Source: Flexilinea sp.
GTDB taxonomy: Bacteria > Chloroflexota > Anaerolineae > Anaerolineales > Anaerolineaceae
DNA: 64,000 bases
Direction: 5' to 3'
NCBI GenBank assembly: GCA_029983925.1
Contig: JASBYO010000001.1
Location: 1 to 64,000, forward strand
Shown: in pieces, positions 45,302-53,685 of the stretch
Numbering within the stretch: the stretch's first letter is position 1
Layout: the number at the start of each line of letters is the position of its first letter
Position numbers and translations under genes: made by a program
Notes under the pieces: generated by a model
Told to the model about the DNA's origin: nothing
What the model saw: only the letters and a program-made list of their open reading frames with translations
Databases searched by the model: none

Positions 45302-46504
45302 TCAGAGCTCTAAACCGAGTTCGCGGCAGGCGATTTTGGTCACATCTAAAATGTCGCGCGGCCGGATCGGGTAGTTCTTCTTGGAGATTGCGTAAAAAAC
45401 GCGATACCGGTCGTACGTAAGCGGGTATCCGTGCGTAGCTTTATGGGTCTGGTTCGTCGAAAAATAAACGCCTTTTTTCGCGGCGATCCCGAAAGCGACC
45501 CGAGCCCGGATCGATTCGGCTTCAACGAGCGTTTCGATTCGTTCCGGGACGAACCCGGCGCTTTCGAGTTCGTCGCCGGTTAAGTTCCGTCCGACGACGT
45601 TTTCGTTCCGAAGCCGCGCTTCGACTTCGGAAATTTCGGCTGAATTCAGCGAGCGGTTGAAAAAAACGGCGTTCCCGTCGGCGTTCAAAAAGAAAGCGCG
45701 CGCGTTTCGGAGCGTCCCGTCCGCGCCCCGCTCGGCGAAACCTAATTCCGAAAGGATCGTATTCGGATCGAAACAGCGGCTGACCGGCAGCTGCGAATGA
45801 TCCGAGAAGACGACGACGGTCGTATCAGGATCGATCGCGTTCAGGAGCGAATCGAGATGGCGGTCCAGCTCGTCCAACGCGGCGGAAGCTTCATCCGATC
45901 CGAGCCCGTATTCATGGCAGGCGGAATCGTATCCGGTCAGATGCAGGAGCATCAGGTCAGGGCGGTTTTCGCGAATAATATCCAGCATCGTCCGCGTCGA
46001 AAAAATATCCAGATTGGGCTGTTTTATGCCGTTGAGGATTTTTCCATGGCGAAAAAACGCTTTTAACTGGGTCCATTTCGATCCGGCGCGTAAATTCAAC
46101 AGGACCTGATTTTCTCCCATTCCGGCGGCGGATTCGGGAACGTTATAAGCGATATCTTTTGCGAACGCGGTGACCGGCCAGAGTACCGCCGCGGTCCGCA
46201 GTCCTTTTTCTTTGGCTGCCTGCCAGATGGTTTTGGCGCGGAGTTCGCGGCTGTCGTAACGCCAGCGCGGACGGGGATTTTCCGGATCAATCCGATTATT
46301 CGAGATGATCCCATGCCCGCGCGGCGGTTTCCCGGTCGCGATCGACGCGTGAATCGGGTAGGTATTGGTTACGAACGAGCTTAGAACGTCTCGAAACAGG
46401 CTTCCATTTTCGACGAAGCGGCGAAAAACGGGTCGCGTCATCATTTCATCCAAGGCGTCGGATCCTACGGCGTCGAACGAAATAAGCAAGAGTTTGGCGG
46501 CGAT
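45302..46504 (-). CDS. Alkaline-phosphatase-fold phosphodiesterase/phosphatase (apparent ATC start)
   Basis: About 400 residues of the type I phosphodiesterase/nucleotide pyrophosphatase superfamily. The metal-site Asp is in LLISFDAVGSD, the nucleophile Thr is in FVTNTYPIHASIATG, and HGIISNN, HLTGYDSACHEYG, VVFSDHSQ and THGYPL supply further metal ligands. The first canonical start (TTG, 46489) has no ribosome site and cuts into the first strand. An AAGGAGG stands five bases before an in-frame ATC at 46502-46504, giving the natural start IAAKLLLISFDAVG. There is no signal peptide, so it is cytoplasmic. Its substrate is unknown. Confidence 0.85.
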   Translation of the reverse strand: MAAKLLLISFDAVGSDALDEMMTRPVFRRFVENGSLFRDVLSSFVTNTYPIHASIATGKPPRGHGIISNNRIDPENPRPRWRYDSRELRAKTIWQAAKEKGLRTAAVLWPVTAFAKDIAYNVPESAAGMGENQVLLNLRAGSKWTQLKAFFRHGKILNGIKQPNLDIFSTRTMLDIIRENRPDLMLLHLTGYDSACHEYGLGSDEASAALDELDRHLDSLLNAIDPDTTVVVFSDHSQLPVSRCFDPNTILSELGFAERGADGTLRNARAFFLNADGNAVFFNRSLNSAEISEVEARLRNENVVGRNLTGDELESAGFVPERIETLVEAESIRARVAFGIAAKKGVYFSTNQTHKATHGYPLTYDRYRVFYAISKKNYPIRPRDILDVTKIACRELGLEL

Positions 46505-46839
46505 AAAACCCTCCTTCTTCTTTAATAAAATCCGGGTAGAAAATATTGTGCTGTTTCCGCGTTCAACGCTCCGGAAATAAGGGCGCGGTAAAACGCGGGT
46601 TTTATACGGATGTATGTTGGGAATAAGGATTTTCCACCTCTCCCTTCTTATTTGATTATAAAGTCGAATCGCCGAAAACGCGCGGATTGATTATTCCGTA
46701 AACGAAAATGCGCGAAAGCGCAGCTGAAACGAACACTTTTCTCTCGGATCGGATCGGATTCAGCGCGCATACGGCGGAAAACCTTTACAAGACCGGGTTA
46801 CGACCGTATGATAGATAACAGCGCGGGAGGGTTTATCGT
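46505..46839. other. Divergent intergenic region (phosphatase-like / LytTR regulator)
   Basis: No coding frame was recognised. It contains a minus-strand TATAAT at 46655-46660, about 150 bases before the phosphatase-like gene, and the plus-strand promoter at 46784-46812. Confidence 0.45.
46784..46812 (+). promoter_or_regulatory. Promoter of the LytTR/GHKL two-component operon
   Basis: TTTACA and TATGAT are separated by exactly 17 bases. The start codon lies 28 bases after the -10, with GGAGG in between. Confidence 0.75.
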
Positions 46840-47589
46840 ATGGCGGTTGAAATCGCGGTTGTCGACGATTTAGCGGCGGATCGGTATCGTCTGATATCCG
46901 ATATTCGTTCATGGCTTTTCAGAACCGGACGGGCGTCCGAGGTAAGCTGCCGCGAGTTTTCGGACGGCATGAGTTTTCTTCATGACGGCGGACTATCGGG
47001 CCGGACCGCGATCGTTTTCCTGGATATTTGTATGGCTGAACTGAGCGGGATTGAAACGGCGGCGCGGCTGCGCCGCGGTTTGTCCGATTGCCTGATTATT
47101 TTCGTGACGACGGCTCGGGAGTTCGCGCTCGACGCTTATCCGTTTCATCCGTTCGATTACCTGGTTAAACCCTACGCGCGGCCGCGGCTCGATCAGGTTT
47201 TATCCGACGCGTTCCGTGTTCTCGAGGCGAAATCGGATACGGCGGAAATCCGCGTTCCGCACGGGACGATTCAAATTCGGGCCGACCGGATCGAATCGGC
47301 GATCGCCTGCGGGCATGCGGTCGATTTCCAGCTGAAAGACGGGACGCACGTCATCAGCAACGCTTCTTTTTCGGAAGCGTCGGAGCAGCTGGCGGCGTTT
47401 TCCTGTTTCTTATTAATTAACCGCGGCGTTCTGATTAATATGAATCTCGTTTATCAGGTTCAGAAAGGCAGCGTCGTCATGCAGTCGGAAACGGTTTTTC
47501 CGATTCGCGTCCGCGACCGTTCGGCGCTGGTCAGAACCTTGACGCAATTCCAAATCCAGCGGCGCATGGGCGGATCGGGGCGCCCGTGA
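46840..47589 (+). CDS. LytTR-family response regulator
   Basis: 249 residues. The receiver domain (1-120) has the acidic pair in VVDDLAADR, the phosphorylated Asp in VFLDICMAELSG, Thr in FVTTAREFALDAY and Lys in YLVKPYA. Residues about 135-240 form a LytTR DNA-binding domain (LLINRGVLINMNLVYQVQKG). Such regulators control virulence, bacteriocin or surface-protein genes in Firmicutes, usually through paired direct repeats. The next gene, its histidine kinase, overlaps by four bases. No target site was recognised nearby. Confidence 0.93.
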   Translation: MAVEIAVVDDLAADRYRLISDIRSWLFRTGRASEVSCREFSDGMSFLHDGGLSGRTAIVFLDICMAELSGIETAARLRRGLSDCLIIFVTTAREFALDAYPFHPFDYLVKPYARPRLDQVLSDAFRVLEAKSDTAEIRVPHGTIQIRADRIESAIACGHAVDFQLKDGTHVISNASFSEASEQLAAFSCFLLINRGVLINMNLVYQVQKGSVVMQSETVFPIRVRDRSALVRTLTQFQIQRRMGGSGRP

Positions 47590-48923
47590 GCGGCGATTCG
47601 CTTTTCCTGCGGTACGCGCTTGAGTACGCGATGATCCTTCCCGGCGCGGCGATCTGCCTGATCCCGGTTTGGGACCGATTTCGATTTGATAAACGCCGCG
47701 GCGGCGTCCTGATCGCCGGCTTTCTTTTGACGCTGATTTTTTTCGGCGCCGCGCTTTCGGCGCGGCTGCGTTTCCCGACGAATTCTGTGCTGATTCCGTT
47801 TTCGCTGTTCGTTTTGCCGGCATATTGTTTCGCGGTCGATCTTCCGAAGCGGAAACTGCTGTTCGTATTTTTTACCGGGACGATGCTGTTGGCGTGGGCG
47901 ACGCTGATGGCGAATTATCTTTTTGCCGCGCGGGAGCTTTCCGATCCGACGGCCCCGTTTCAGGTTCGCTCAAGTCTCTTCTGTCTGTGGTTATCCGGAT
48001 TGGAGCTGATCCTGTTCGGCGGGATTCTTCGTCGAAAACTCCCCGAACTGTTCAGATCGATTTATCTGGACGCGCTTTGGCGTTGGTTTTTTCTCCTGCC
48101 GTTGACGGCGACGGCGTATTTTTTCTGGTGCGTCCCGCGGAACTTATCGAACGTGATGGTCGGACGGATTCGACCGCTCAGCCTGCTGACCTGGACGGTG
48201 CTGTTGCTCCTGATTTACGCTTTTTACCAGTTTTTCTGGCTGATTGTCGCCCAGATGGGGCGCGAAATCCGCCTTGAACAGGAAAACCGTATGCTTCGAA
48301 TTGAGGAACAGCGTTATCGTCAGCTTCAGGAAACGATGCGCGAGAGCCGGAAACAGCGCCACGATTTCCGTCAGCATCTCCGCCTGATTGCGGAGCTTTG
48401 CGCGGCGGATCGGTTCGACGAACTGAAACGGTACTTGGGAGATTACGTCGGGAGCGTCGCCGCCGATCCGTTGAAACGCTGTTCCAATCCGGCCGTCGAC
48501 GCGCTGGCTTCTTATTATCATCACGAAGCGCGGCGTCAAGCGGCGGAAATTCTCTGGCGGCTCGACTTGCCGGCCGGTCTTCCGTTCAGCGAGATCGATT
48601 TTTGTATTATTTTCGGAAACCTGATTGAAAACGCGATGAACGCCGTCGCGAAACTTCCGCCGGACCGGCGCTCGATTCAAGTTTCGGCGGGGCCGATTGG
48701 GGACGGAATGATCGGGTTATCGGTTTCAAATCCGGTAAACGGCGCGGTTCCCGAGGCGAATATCTCCCCGCGGCCGGACGGCGGGGAATCCGGGATCGGG
48801 CTGATCTCGGTCGAATCGACGGTCGAACGTCTGGGCGGAACGATGACGGTCGAAGCGAACGGGGAGACGTTCTCGGTCTTTATTCTTTTCAATCTTCCGG
48901 GCGCCGCGCCGGACCGCGCTTGA
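47586..48923 (+). CDS. Membrane sensor histidine kinase with GHKL ATPase (AgrC/CitA-like)
   Basis: 445 residues starting at GTG (overlap GTGA with the regulator). The first about 225 residues hold six or so hydrophobic segments with no large outer domain, so the sensor is the membrane part itself. A coiled segment leads to the phosphorylation site ESRKQRHDFRQHL. The GHKL ATPase follows: N-box FCIIFGNLIENAMNAV and G-box ESGIGLISVEST. It matches the peptide-sensing AgrC-like class in layout, but no agrB/agrD-like peptide or processing gene is adjacent. Confidence 0.9.
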   Translation: MSGDSLFLRYALEYAMILPGAAICLIPVWDRFRFDKRRGGVLIAGFLLTLIFFGAALSARLRFPTNSVLIPFSLFVLPAYCFAVDLPKRKLLFVFFTGTMLLAWATLMANYLFAARELSDPTAPFQVRSSLFCLWLSGLELILFGGILRRKLPELFRSIYLDALWRWFFLLPLTATAYFFWCVPRNLSNVMVGRIRPLSLLTWTVLLLLIYAFYQFFWLIVAQMGREIRLEQENRMLRIEEQRYRQLQETMRESRKQRHDFRQHLRLIAELCAADRFDELKRYLGDYVGSVAADPLKRCSNPAVDALASYYHHEARRQAAEILWRLDLPAGLPFSEIDFCIIFGNLIENAMNAVAKLPPDRRSIQVSAGPIGDGMIGLSVSNPVNGAVPEANISPRPDGGESGIGLISVESTVERLGGTMTVEANGETFSVFILFNLPGAAPDRA

Positions 48924-49048
48924 CCGGCGGTCCGCTTCTTTTTTTGATTCGCGCAATTTTTCCGTCGTTCGCGCAGGTTTTTAATTTGATTTTCTTTCGA
49001 AGTCATATAATAGGCGTAATTTATTACTTCGAAAGAGGATTGTTTTGT

Positions 49049-49594
49049 ATGAAAAAAATGATGGTTGTTTTGTTGGTTTTGAGTTTGTTGGTCGGTTCGT
49101 CGACGGTTCTGGCGCAGAGCGCCGAAACGGCGGTCGTCGAGTTGAATTGGGCTGATGTTGAGACGGTCGTCAAAGAAGAGGGTTGGGAAGGCGAGTTCTA
49201 CGTTTTAGACGAGGTCGCGCTGAAATTTTTCGTTCCGGAAGTTTTCTTGGAAGTCGAGCTGGACGACGAAATGCGCGAGGAAGGATATATCGCTTATTTC
49301 GCGACGGAAGACGAATCGGCTCAATTCGGCGTCCAGTACATCGAAACGGATTTTAAGGAATTATCGGAATATGTCGCCGCGCTGAAGGACTTGGGCGTGA
49401 AAGACGCGGAGGAAGGGCTGATTAACGGACTGCCGGTCGTGACATATACGAATCCGGACAATGAAGACGTCGCCTGCGTTTCGCTGATAACTGAGAAAGG
49501 ATACGTTTTGGAATTCGCGATTTCCCCGATAACCGACGAAACGTTCGCTCCGGTCGCGATGGTGATTACGGCGTCGATTCAGGAAGAAGAATAA
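49049..49594 (+). CDS. Small secreted protein of unknown function
   Basis: 181 residues from the ATG at 49049; the frame extends upstream but that part overlaps the kinase gene and is not needed. The signal peptide MKKMMVVLLVLSLLVGSSTV ends near LAQSA. The mature protein is strongly acidic, with many Glu and Asp, no Cys pair and no recognised domain; a predicted alpha/beta pattern includes a GLPVVTYTNPD stretch. It follows the two-component genes on the same strand by 125 bases and ends at a terminator. I do not recognise the family. Confidence 0.75.
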   Translation: MKKMMVVLLVLSLLVGSSTVLAQSAETAVVELNWADVETVVKEEGWEGEFYVLDEVALKFFVPEVFLEVELDDEMREEGYIAYFATEDESAQFGVQYIETDFKELSEYVAALKDLGVKDAEEGLINGLPVVTYTNPDNEDVACVSLITEKGYVLEFAISPITDETFAPVAMVITASIQEEE

Positions 49595-49634
49595 TCGTCG
49601 TCGTCTCAACTGACGGACGAATTGACGATTCGAA

Positions 49635-49665
49635 AAGCCGCCTTTCGCGCGAAGGGCGGTTTTTT
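49635..49665 (+). terminator. Rho-independent terminator after the small secreted protein
   Basis: Arms AGCCGCCTTTCG/CGAAGGGCGGT pair with a G-U and are followed by a T6 run. Confidence 0.8.
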
Positions 49666-49737
49666 CGTTTCTCTCCGGGAAACCGTCCGTTTTCGTCATT
49701 GTATAATGATTCCGTGAACGGAATGGAAAGAGGCTGC

Positions 49738-50115
49738 ATGATGGAAGAGAGATTGACGCGAGACGCTTATCGGCGAATCGGAGCGATATCGCGGGCTTGG
49801 AACGTCCGGCGATCCCGAAGCGAAACGGCGGCTGTTTCGGACGCTGGTTAACGTCCGCCCGCCCGGACCGATCGCGCCTGGTATTCCGCTTTTCTTGAGT
49901 CTCGGCGCGCGGAGCCGATCCTGTCCCTGGAGTTAGGCGCCGGAACGAATACGTCGGCCGTTATTAAGTACCCGTTTAGGCGGATGACGGTCCGAAATGA
50001 GAAACCGATCTATGCCTGTCTGAATTATGGGGAGGTATTCTGCCCTGACGGGATCGCGAACCGGCCGATCTGCCTGGCCGAGGATATCGGGGCTGCGTTG
50101 ACGAGAATTGCTTGA
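49738..50115 (+). pseudogene. Fused remnant of macrodomain ADP-ribose hydrolase and SirTM-like sirtuin genes
   Basis: No single frame spans this stretch. The first part (49738 to about 49880, with one frameshift near 49797) reads MMEERL..., then GDPEAKRRLFRTLVNVRPPG, which resembles the N-terminal helical lead-in of protein-ADP-ribose hydrolase macrodomains. The last part (about 49905-50115) reads ILSLELGAGTNTSAVIKYPF, then YACLNYGEVFCPDGIA to a stop, which resembles the C-terminus of the macrodomain-linked sirtuin class (SirTM). The catalytic bodies of both are missing. A TATAAT at 49702-49707 and the original start region remain. This looks like an internal deletion that joined two neighbouring genes. 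Family assignments are from memory of motifs. Confidence 0.6.
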
Positions 50116-50186
50116 CCTCCCGTCCGTTCGGACGATCGAATTTTATGAGATAATAGTTTTTATAGCGCAATCGATCGGAGGAGCGG

Positions 50187-53100
50187 TTGGCAAATTCTAT
50201 CCGTCGTTATCATTCAGCGAAAAAGTCGGACCGGTTTCAGCGCAGACCGGTGATCGGCGTGCTTGCCGGATGGCAGTTTTATAATATTTCAACGAATTTA
50301 AATTATTTGCTCCCGATTTATCAGGGGATCAATCAAGCGGCTGAAGAGCTGGATTGCAGCGTTCTTTTCGGCTGCGGGATGGGGGCGGATTCCGGTTTCG
50401 AAAACCCGAATCATCCCGCCTGGCCGCAGTTTGCGCCTGACTGCGATTTTGCTCCGATTGGGGAGCGGAATACCGACGGATTGATCGTGTTTACCCCGCT
50501 TCATTCCTCCGGCCGTTCGAATTATATCCGCCGGCTGCGTGAGAAAGGGCATCCGGTTCTGTTTATCGGCTCCGGCGAGGAGGGGGCTACGATTGCGGCC
50601 GACAATATCGGCGGAGTTAAATTAGCGTTCGATCATCTTGTCCGCCACGGTCATCGCCGGATTGCGTTTATCGCCGGCAGTCAAGATGATTTAGCCGGCG
50701 ATACCGGCGAGCGGCTGGCGGCTTATCGGGAGACGGTTCAGAATTATGGTTTTGACAGCGACGACCGGCTTATCGCGTACGGCGGGCACGTTTATCGCGG
50801 CGGTTATAAGGCGATGAAGCGTATTTTATCCAGTCAAGCCGGATTCACGGCTGTCATTGCAAGTAATGACGAGATGGCGATCGGCGCGATCCAGGCTTTA
50901 AAGGAAGCCGGACGGGAAACGCCGCGCGACGTCGCCGTGATCGGTTTTGATAATCGGCTGGAAGGGGCGGCAAACGCGCCGCCGCTGACGACCGTCGAGA
51001 TTCCGCTTTTTGATATGGGGCAGCGCGCGCTTGAAGAAATGGTCCGTCATCTGGGTTCCGGCGAGTCGTTGTCGCCGATTATCCGCGTTCCGACGCGATT
51101 GGTTCTCCGCGAATCGTGCGGCTGTGACGAGTTCGCCGAGGCGCGAAGCGCGATACAGGATCCCATGCATGACAACGGGGCGGATTCTCCACAGGAGCCG
51201 ACCGCCGCGATGACCCGGCGTCAGTTTTATCGGTTCGTTTCCGCGGCGCGTACGGATTCGAACCGCCTCAGTTTGCTTTCGGCGGCCTTATTTTCCGCGC
51301 TGACCGAGGATCAGATTTATTCCGTTTTATCGACGCATCTCAAGCTGATCGGGATTTCCGATGCGCTGATCGTTCGTTATGAAGCGGGCGACGGTATCGA
51401 ACCTGTCCGAAGCAGCGTTATCGACGTTTTTCATCCGGATCGGAAAACGATTCATTTCGATACGCGTATTTTCCCGCCGCCAAGACTGATTCCCGGCGGC
51501 CGATCGTTTCGGTGGGTCGTTATTCCGTTTCCCGGCAACGCGGGTTTATCCGGCGCGGTCGTTTTTGACAGCGGGCGTTTGGATCTTTACGGCGCCGTGG
51601 TTCAGCAGATCGGCGGAGCGTTGAAAATGGCCGGCCTGTATAAAGAGGCGACGGATGGACGGAGACTGGCGGAAGAAGCGCACCAAATGAAGAACCGCTT
51701 TTTATCGCTCGTCGGGCATGAGCTGCGGACGCCTTTGAACTTGATTGTCGGGTTGAGCGAGCTGCTCCTGAAATCGGATCCGGTCCGGCGCGATCCGAGC
51801 GCCGATCCCGTTATGAAGGATCTTGAACATATTCACGCCTACGCTCAGCATTTGGGCGGGTTGATCGGCGATGTGCTGGATTTGGCGACAAGCGATGCGG
51901 GCGAGCTGCGGTTGAATTTGACTTCGGTCGATTTGGCGCGGACGCTGCGGATGATTGCCGACAGCGGCGCGAAATTAGCCGCGGGCAAGGGGTTGAAATG
52001 GCGCGCGGAACTGCCGTTCGAGGGCCCGCGCGTATGGGGCGATCCGATGCGGCTGCGCCAAATTGTACTGAACCTGATTAATAACGCGATCAAGTTTACG
52101 GAGTGCGGGGAGATTCGGCTGCAGGTCGAGGAACGTGGGACGGAAGCAACAATCTCGGTCAGCGATACAGGATTAGGAATCCCGATCGCGGACCAGCAGG
52201 TGATTTTTGAAGAATTCCGCCGCTCGGATAGCAGCGTTTCATTGGGTTACGGCGGGTTGGGTTTGGGGCTGGCGATTTGTAAACGGCTGGTCGATCTTCA
52301 TGGCGGTCAGATCGGCGTCCGCTCTAAGGGCGTTCCGGGTATGGGGTCGACCTTTTACTTTACGCTCCCGACGATTTCGGATCGGGACGCGAACGAATCG
52401 CGTATTTACGAATTGACCGATCCGGTCCGTTCGATCGCCTTGTTAACGGATCGGGCGTCCGACGGCGATCCGCTCGTGGATCAGCTCGTCAGGCGCGGTT
52501 ACCGGGTTACGGTTTCGCCGCCGTTTTCAGCCGGATCGGATCGCCCGAATATCCCGGATCCCATCCCGGACGTCGTTCTCGTTGATACGGAGCCGAAATC
52601 GGGATCCTTCTGGGACGTATTAAAAGCGATTAAGGAAAATCCGCTCGGAAGGAATACTTCCGTTCTTTTCTACCGTTATTCGAACGACGCCGGCAGGTTT
52701 GTTGAACTTGATTATATGACCAAGCCGATTGAAATCGAACGGCTTACCGATACGCTTCAAAAAAGACTTCCGGCTGACGGTGAAAAAGGGAGAGGACGGA
52801 CGATCCTGATCGCCGACGACGATCCGAATACGCTCGATCTTTACGCGCGCGTTCTTCAGAAACAGTCGAAGCATAACCGCGTTCTGCGCGTCTTGAACGG
52901 CCGTGATGCGCTGACCGTGTTGGAAACGGAACCCGAGATCGATTTGTTGCTGCTGGATTTGCAGATGCCTGAACTCGACGGATTCCAGGTTCTGCAATGG
53001 ATGCAGCGGCAGGAGCGGACGCGCAATATTCCGGTTATTGTCGTGACCGGAAAAGTCCTGACGCATGAAGATATGGCGAAATTGAATCATGGCGTTTCAA

Positions 53101-53510
53101 CGATTCTTGAAAAAGGGCTGTTCAGCCTCGACGAGACGATCGCGCGGATCAGCGCAGCGTTGGAGCGGACGTCGCGCTTGAGCGAAGATTCTCAACGTAT
53201 GGTGCGCCGGGCGATGGCGTTCATGCACGAGCGTTATCAGGAGAGTCTTACGCGCCGCGATATCGCGCGTTACGTTTCAATATCCGAGGATTATTTGACT
53301 TTCTGCTTCCGAAAGGAATTGGGAACGACGCCGATCAAGTATCTTCACCGCTACCGCGTCCATCAGGCGCAGCGCCTTCTTCGGGATACGGAACGAACTG
53401 TGCTGGATATCGGGCTTGAAGTCGGCTTCTATGACGGCGGCTATTTCAGCCGGATCTTTCGTCAGATCGTCGGGGTCTCTCCCGAAACTTACCGCCGTAA
53501 TCGGAAGTAA
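50187..53510 (+). CDS. Soluble hybrid regulator: LacI-type sensor, histidine kinase, receiver(s), AraC DNA-binding domain
   Basis: 1107 residues starting at TTG after GGAGG. Residues about 20-310 are a LacI/GalR-type sugar-binding domain (RPVIGVLAGWQFYN, HGHRRIAFIAGS, AVIASNDEMAIGAI, VIGFDN) without its helix-turn-helix. A linker or GAF-like part follows, then HisKA (His about 511 in GHELRTPLN), HATPase (LRQIVLNLINNAIKFT; GLGLAICKRLV), a divergent receiver-like segment (VVLVDTEP), a canonical receiver with Asp924 in LLLLDLQMPELDG, and a C-terminal AraC domain (1010-1107). No signal peptide or membrane segment exists, so it senses a cytoplasmic sugar. It stands before the beta-glucan importer genes and probably activates them. 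A 14-bp palindrome at 50121-50134 precedes it. Confidence 0.93.
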   Translation: MANSIRRYHSAKKSDRFQRRPVIGVLAGWQFYNISTNLNYLLPIYQGINQAAEELDCSVLFGCGMGADSGFENPNHPAWPQFAPDCDFAPIGERNTDGLIVFTPLHSSGRSNYIRRLREKGHPVLFIGSGEEGATIAADNIGGVKLAFDHLVRHGHRRIAFIAGSQDDLAGDTGERLAAYRETVQNYGFDSDDRLIAYGGHVYRGGYKAMKRILSSQAGFTAVIASNDEMAIGAIQALKEAGRETPRDVAVIGFDNRLEGAANAPPLTTVEIPLFDMGQRALEEMVRHLGSGESLSPIIRVPTRLVLRESCGCDEFAEARSAIQDPMHDNGADSPQEPTAAMTRRQFYRFVSAARTDSNRLSLLSAALFSALTEDQIYSVLSTHLKLIGISDALIVRYEAGDGIEPVRSSVIDVFHPDRKTIHFDTRIFPPPRLIPGGRSFRWVVIPFPGNAGLSGAVVFDSGRLDLYGAVVQQIGGALKMAGLYKEATDGRRLAEEAHQMKNRFLSLVGHELRTPLNLIVGLSELLLKSDPVRRDPSADPVMKDLEHIHAYAQHLGGLIGDVLDLATSDAGELRLNLTSVDLARTLRMIADSGAKLAAGKGLKWRAELPFEGPRVWGDPMRLRQIVLNLINNAIKFTECGEIRLQVEERGTEATISVSDTGLGIPIADQQVIFEEFRRSDSSVSLGYGGLGLGLAICKRLVDLHGGQIGVRSKGVPGMGSTFYFTLPTISDRDANESRIYELTDPVRSIALLTDRASDGDPLVDQLVRRGYRVTVSPPFSAGSDRPNIPDPIPDVVLVDTEPKSGSFWDVLKAIKENPLGRNTSVLFYRYSNDAGRFVELDYMTKPIEIERLTDTLQKRLPADGEKGRGRTILIADDDPNTLDLYARVLQKQSKHNRVLRVLNGRDALTVLETEPEIDLLLLDLQMPELDGFQVLQWMQRQERTRNIPVIVVTGKVLTHEDMAKLNHGVSTILEKGLFSLDETIARISAALERTSRLSEDSQRMVRRAMAFMHERYQESLTRRDIARYVSISEDYLTFCFRKELGTTPIKYLHRYRVHQAQRLLRDTERTVLDIGLEVGFYDGGYFSRIFRQIVGVSPETYRRNRK

Positions 53511-53557
53511 TCGCGGAAAGAACCGAATAAGTCCGCGGCGCGGAGCCGAAGATCTAT

Positions 53558-53587
53558 CTTTTGTCCATGTCCATCTCGCTTTTGTCC
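53558..53587 (+). promoter_or_regulatory. 21-bp-spaced direct repeat, candidate AraC-type activator site
   Basis: CTTTTGTCC occurs at 53558-53566 and again at 53579-53587, the same face of the helix two turns apart. The downstream copy ends 23 bases before the -10 (TATAAT, 53611-53616), so it abuts or covers the -35 region. This matches the layout of AraC-family activation sites. The regulator encoded just upstream ends in an AraC domain. Confidence 0.6.
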
Positions 53588-53610
53588 TATTCAACGCCGG
53601 TTCGGTTTTA

Positions 53611-53616
53611 TATAAT
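53611..53616 (+). promoter_or_regulatory. -10 element of the beta-glucan importer operon
   Basis: Perfect TATAAT about 70 bases before the binding-protein start codon. There is no good -35 at 16-18 bases (only TTCAAC at 15), as expected for an activator-dependent promoter. Confidence 0.55.
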
Positions 53617-53685
53617 TAATTTAAAGGCAGTGCGAAATTGGAAAAGAGTGAATTTCGCGGCAAACGATTGTGAAAAGGAGTTGAG

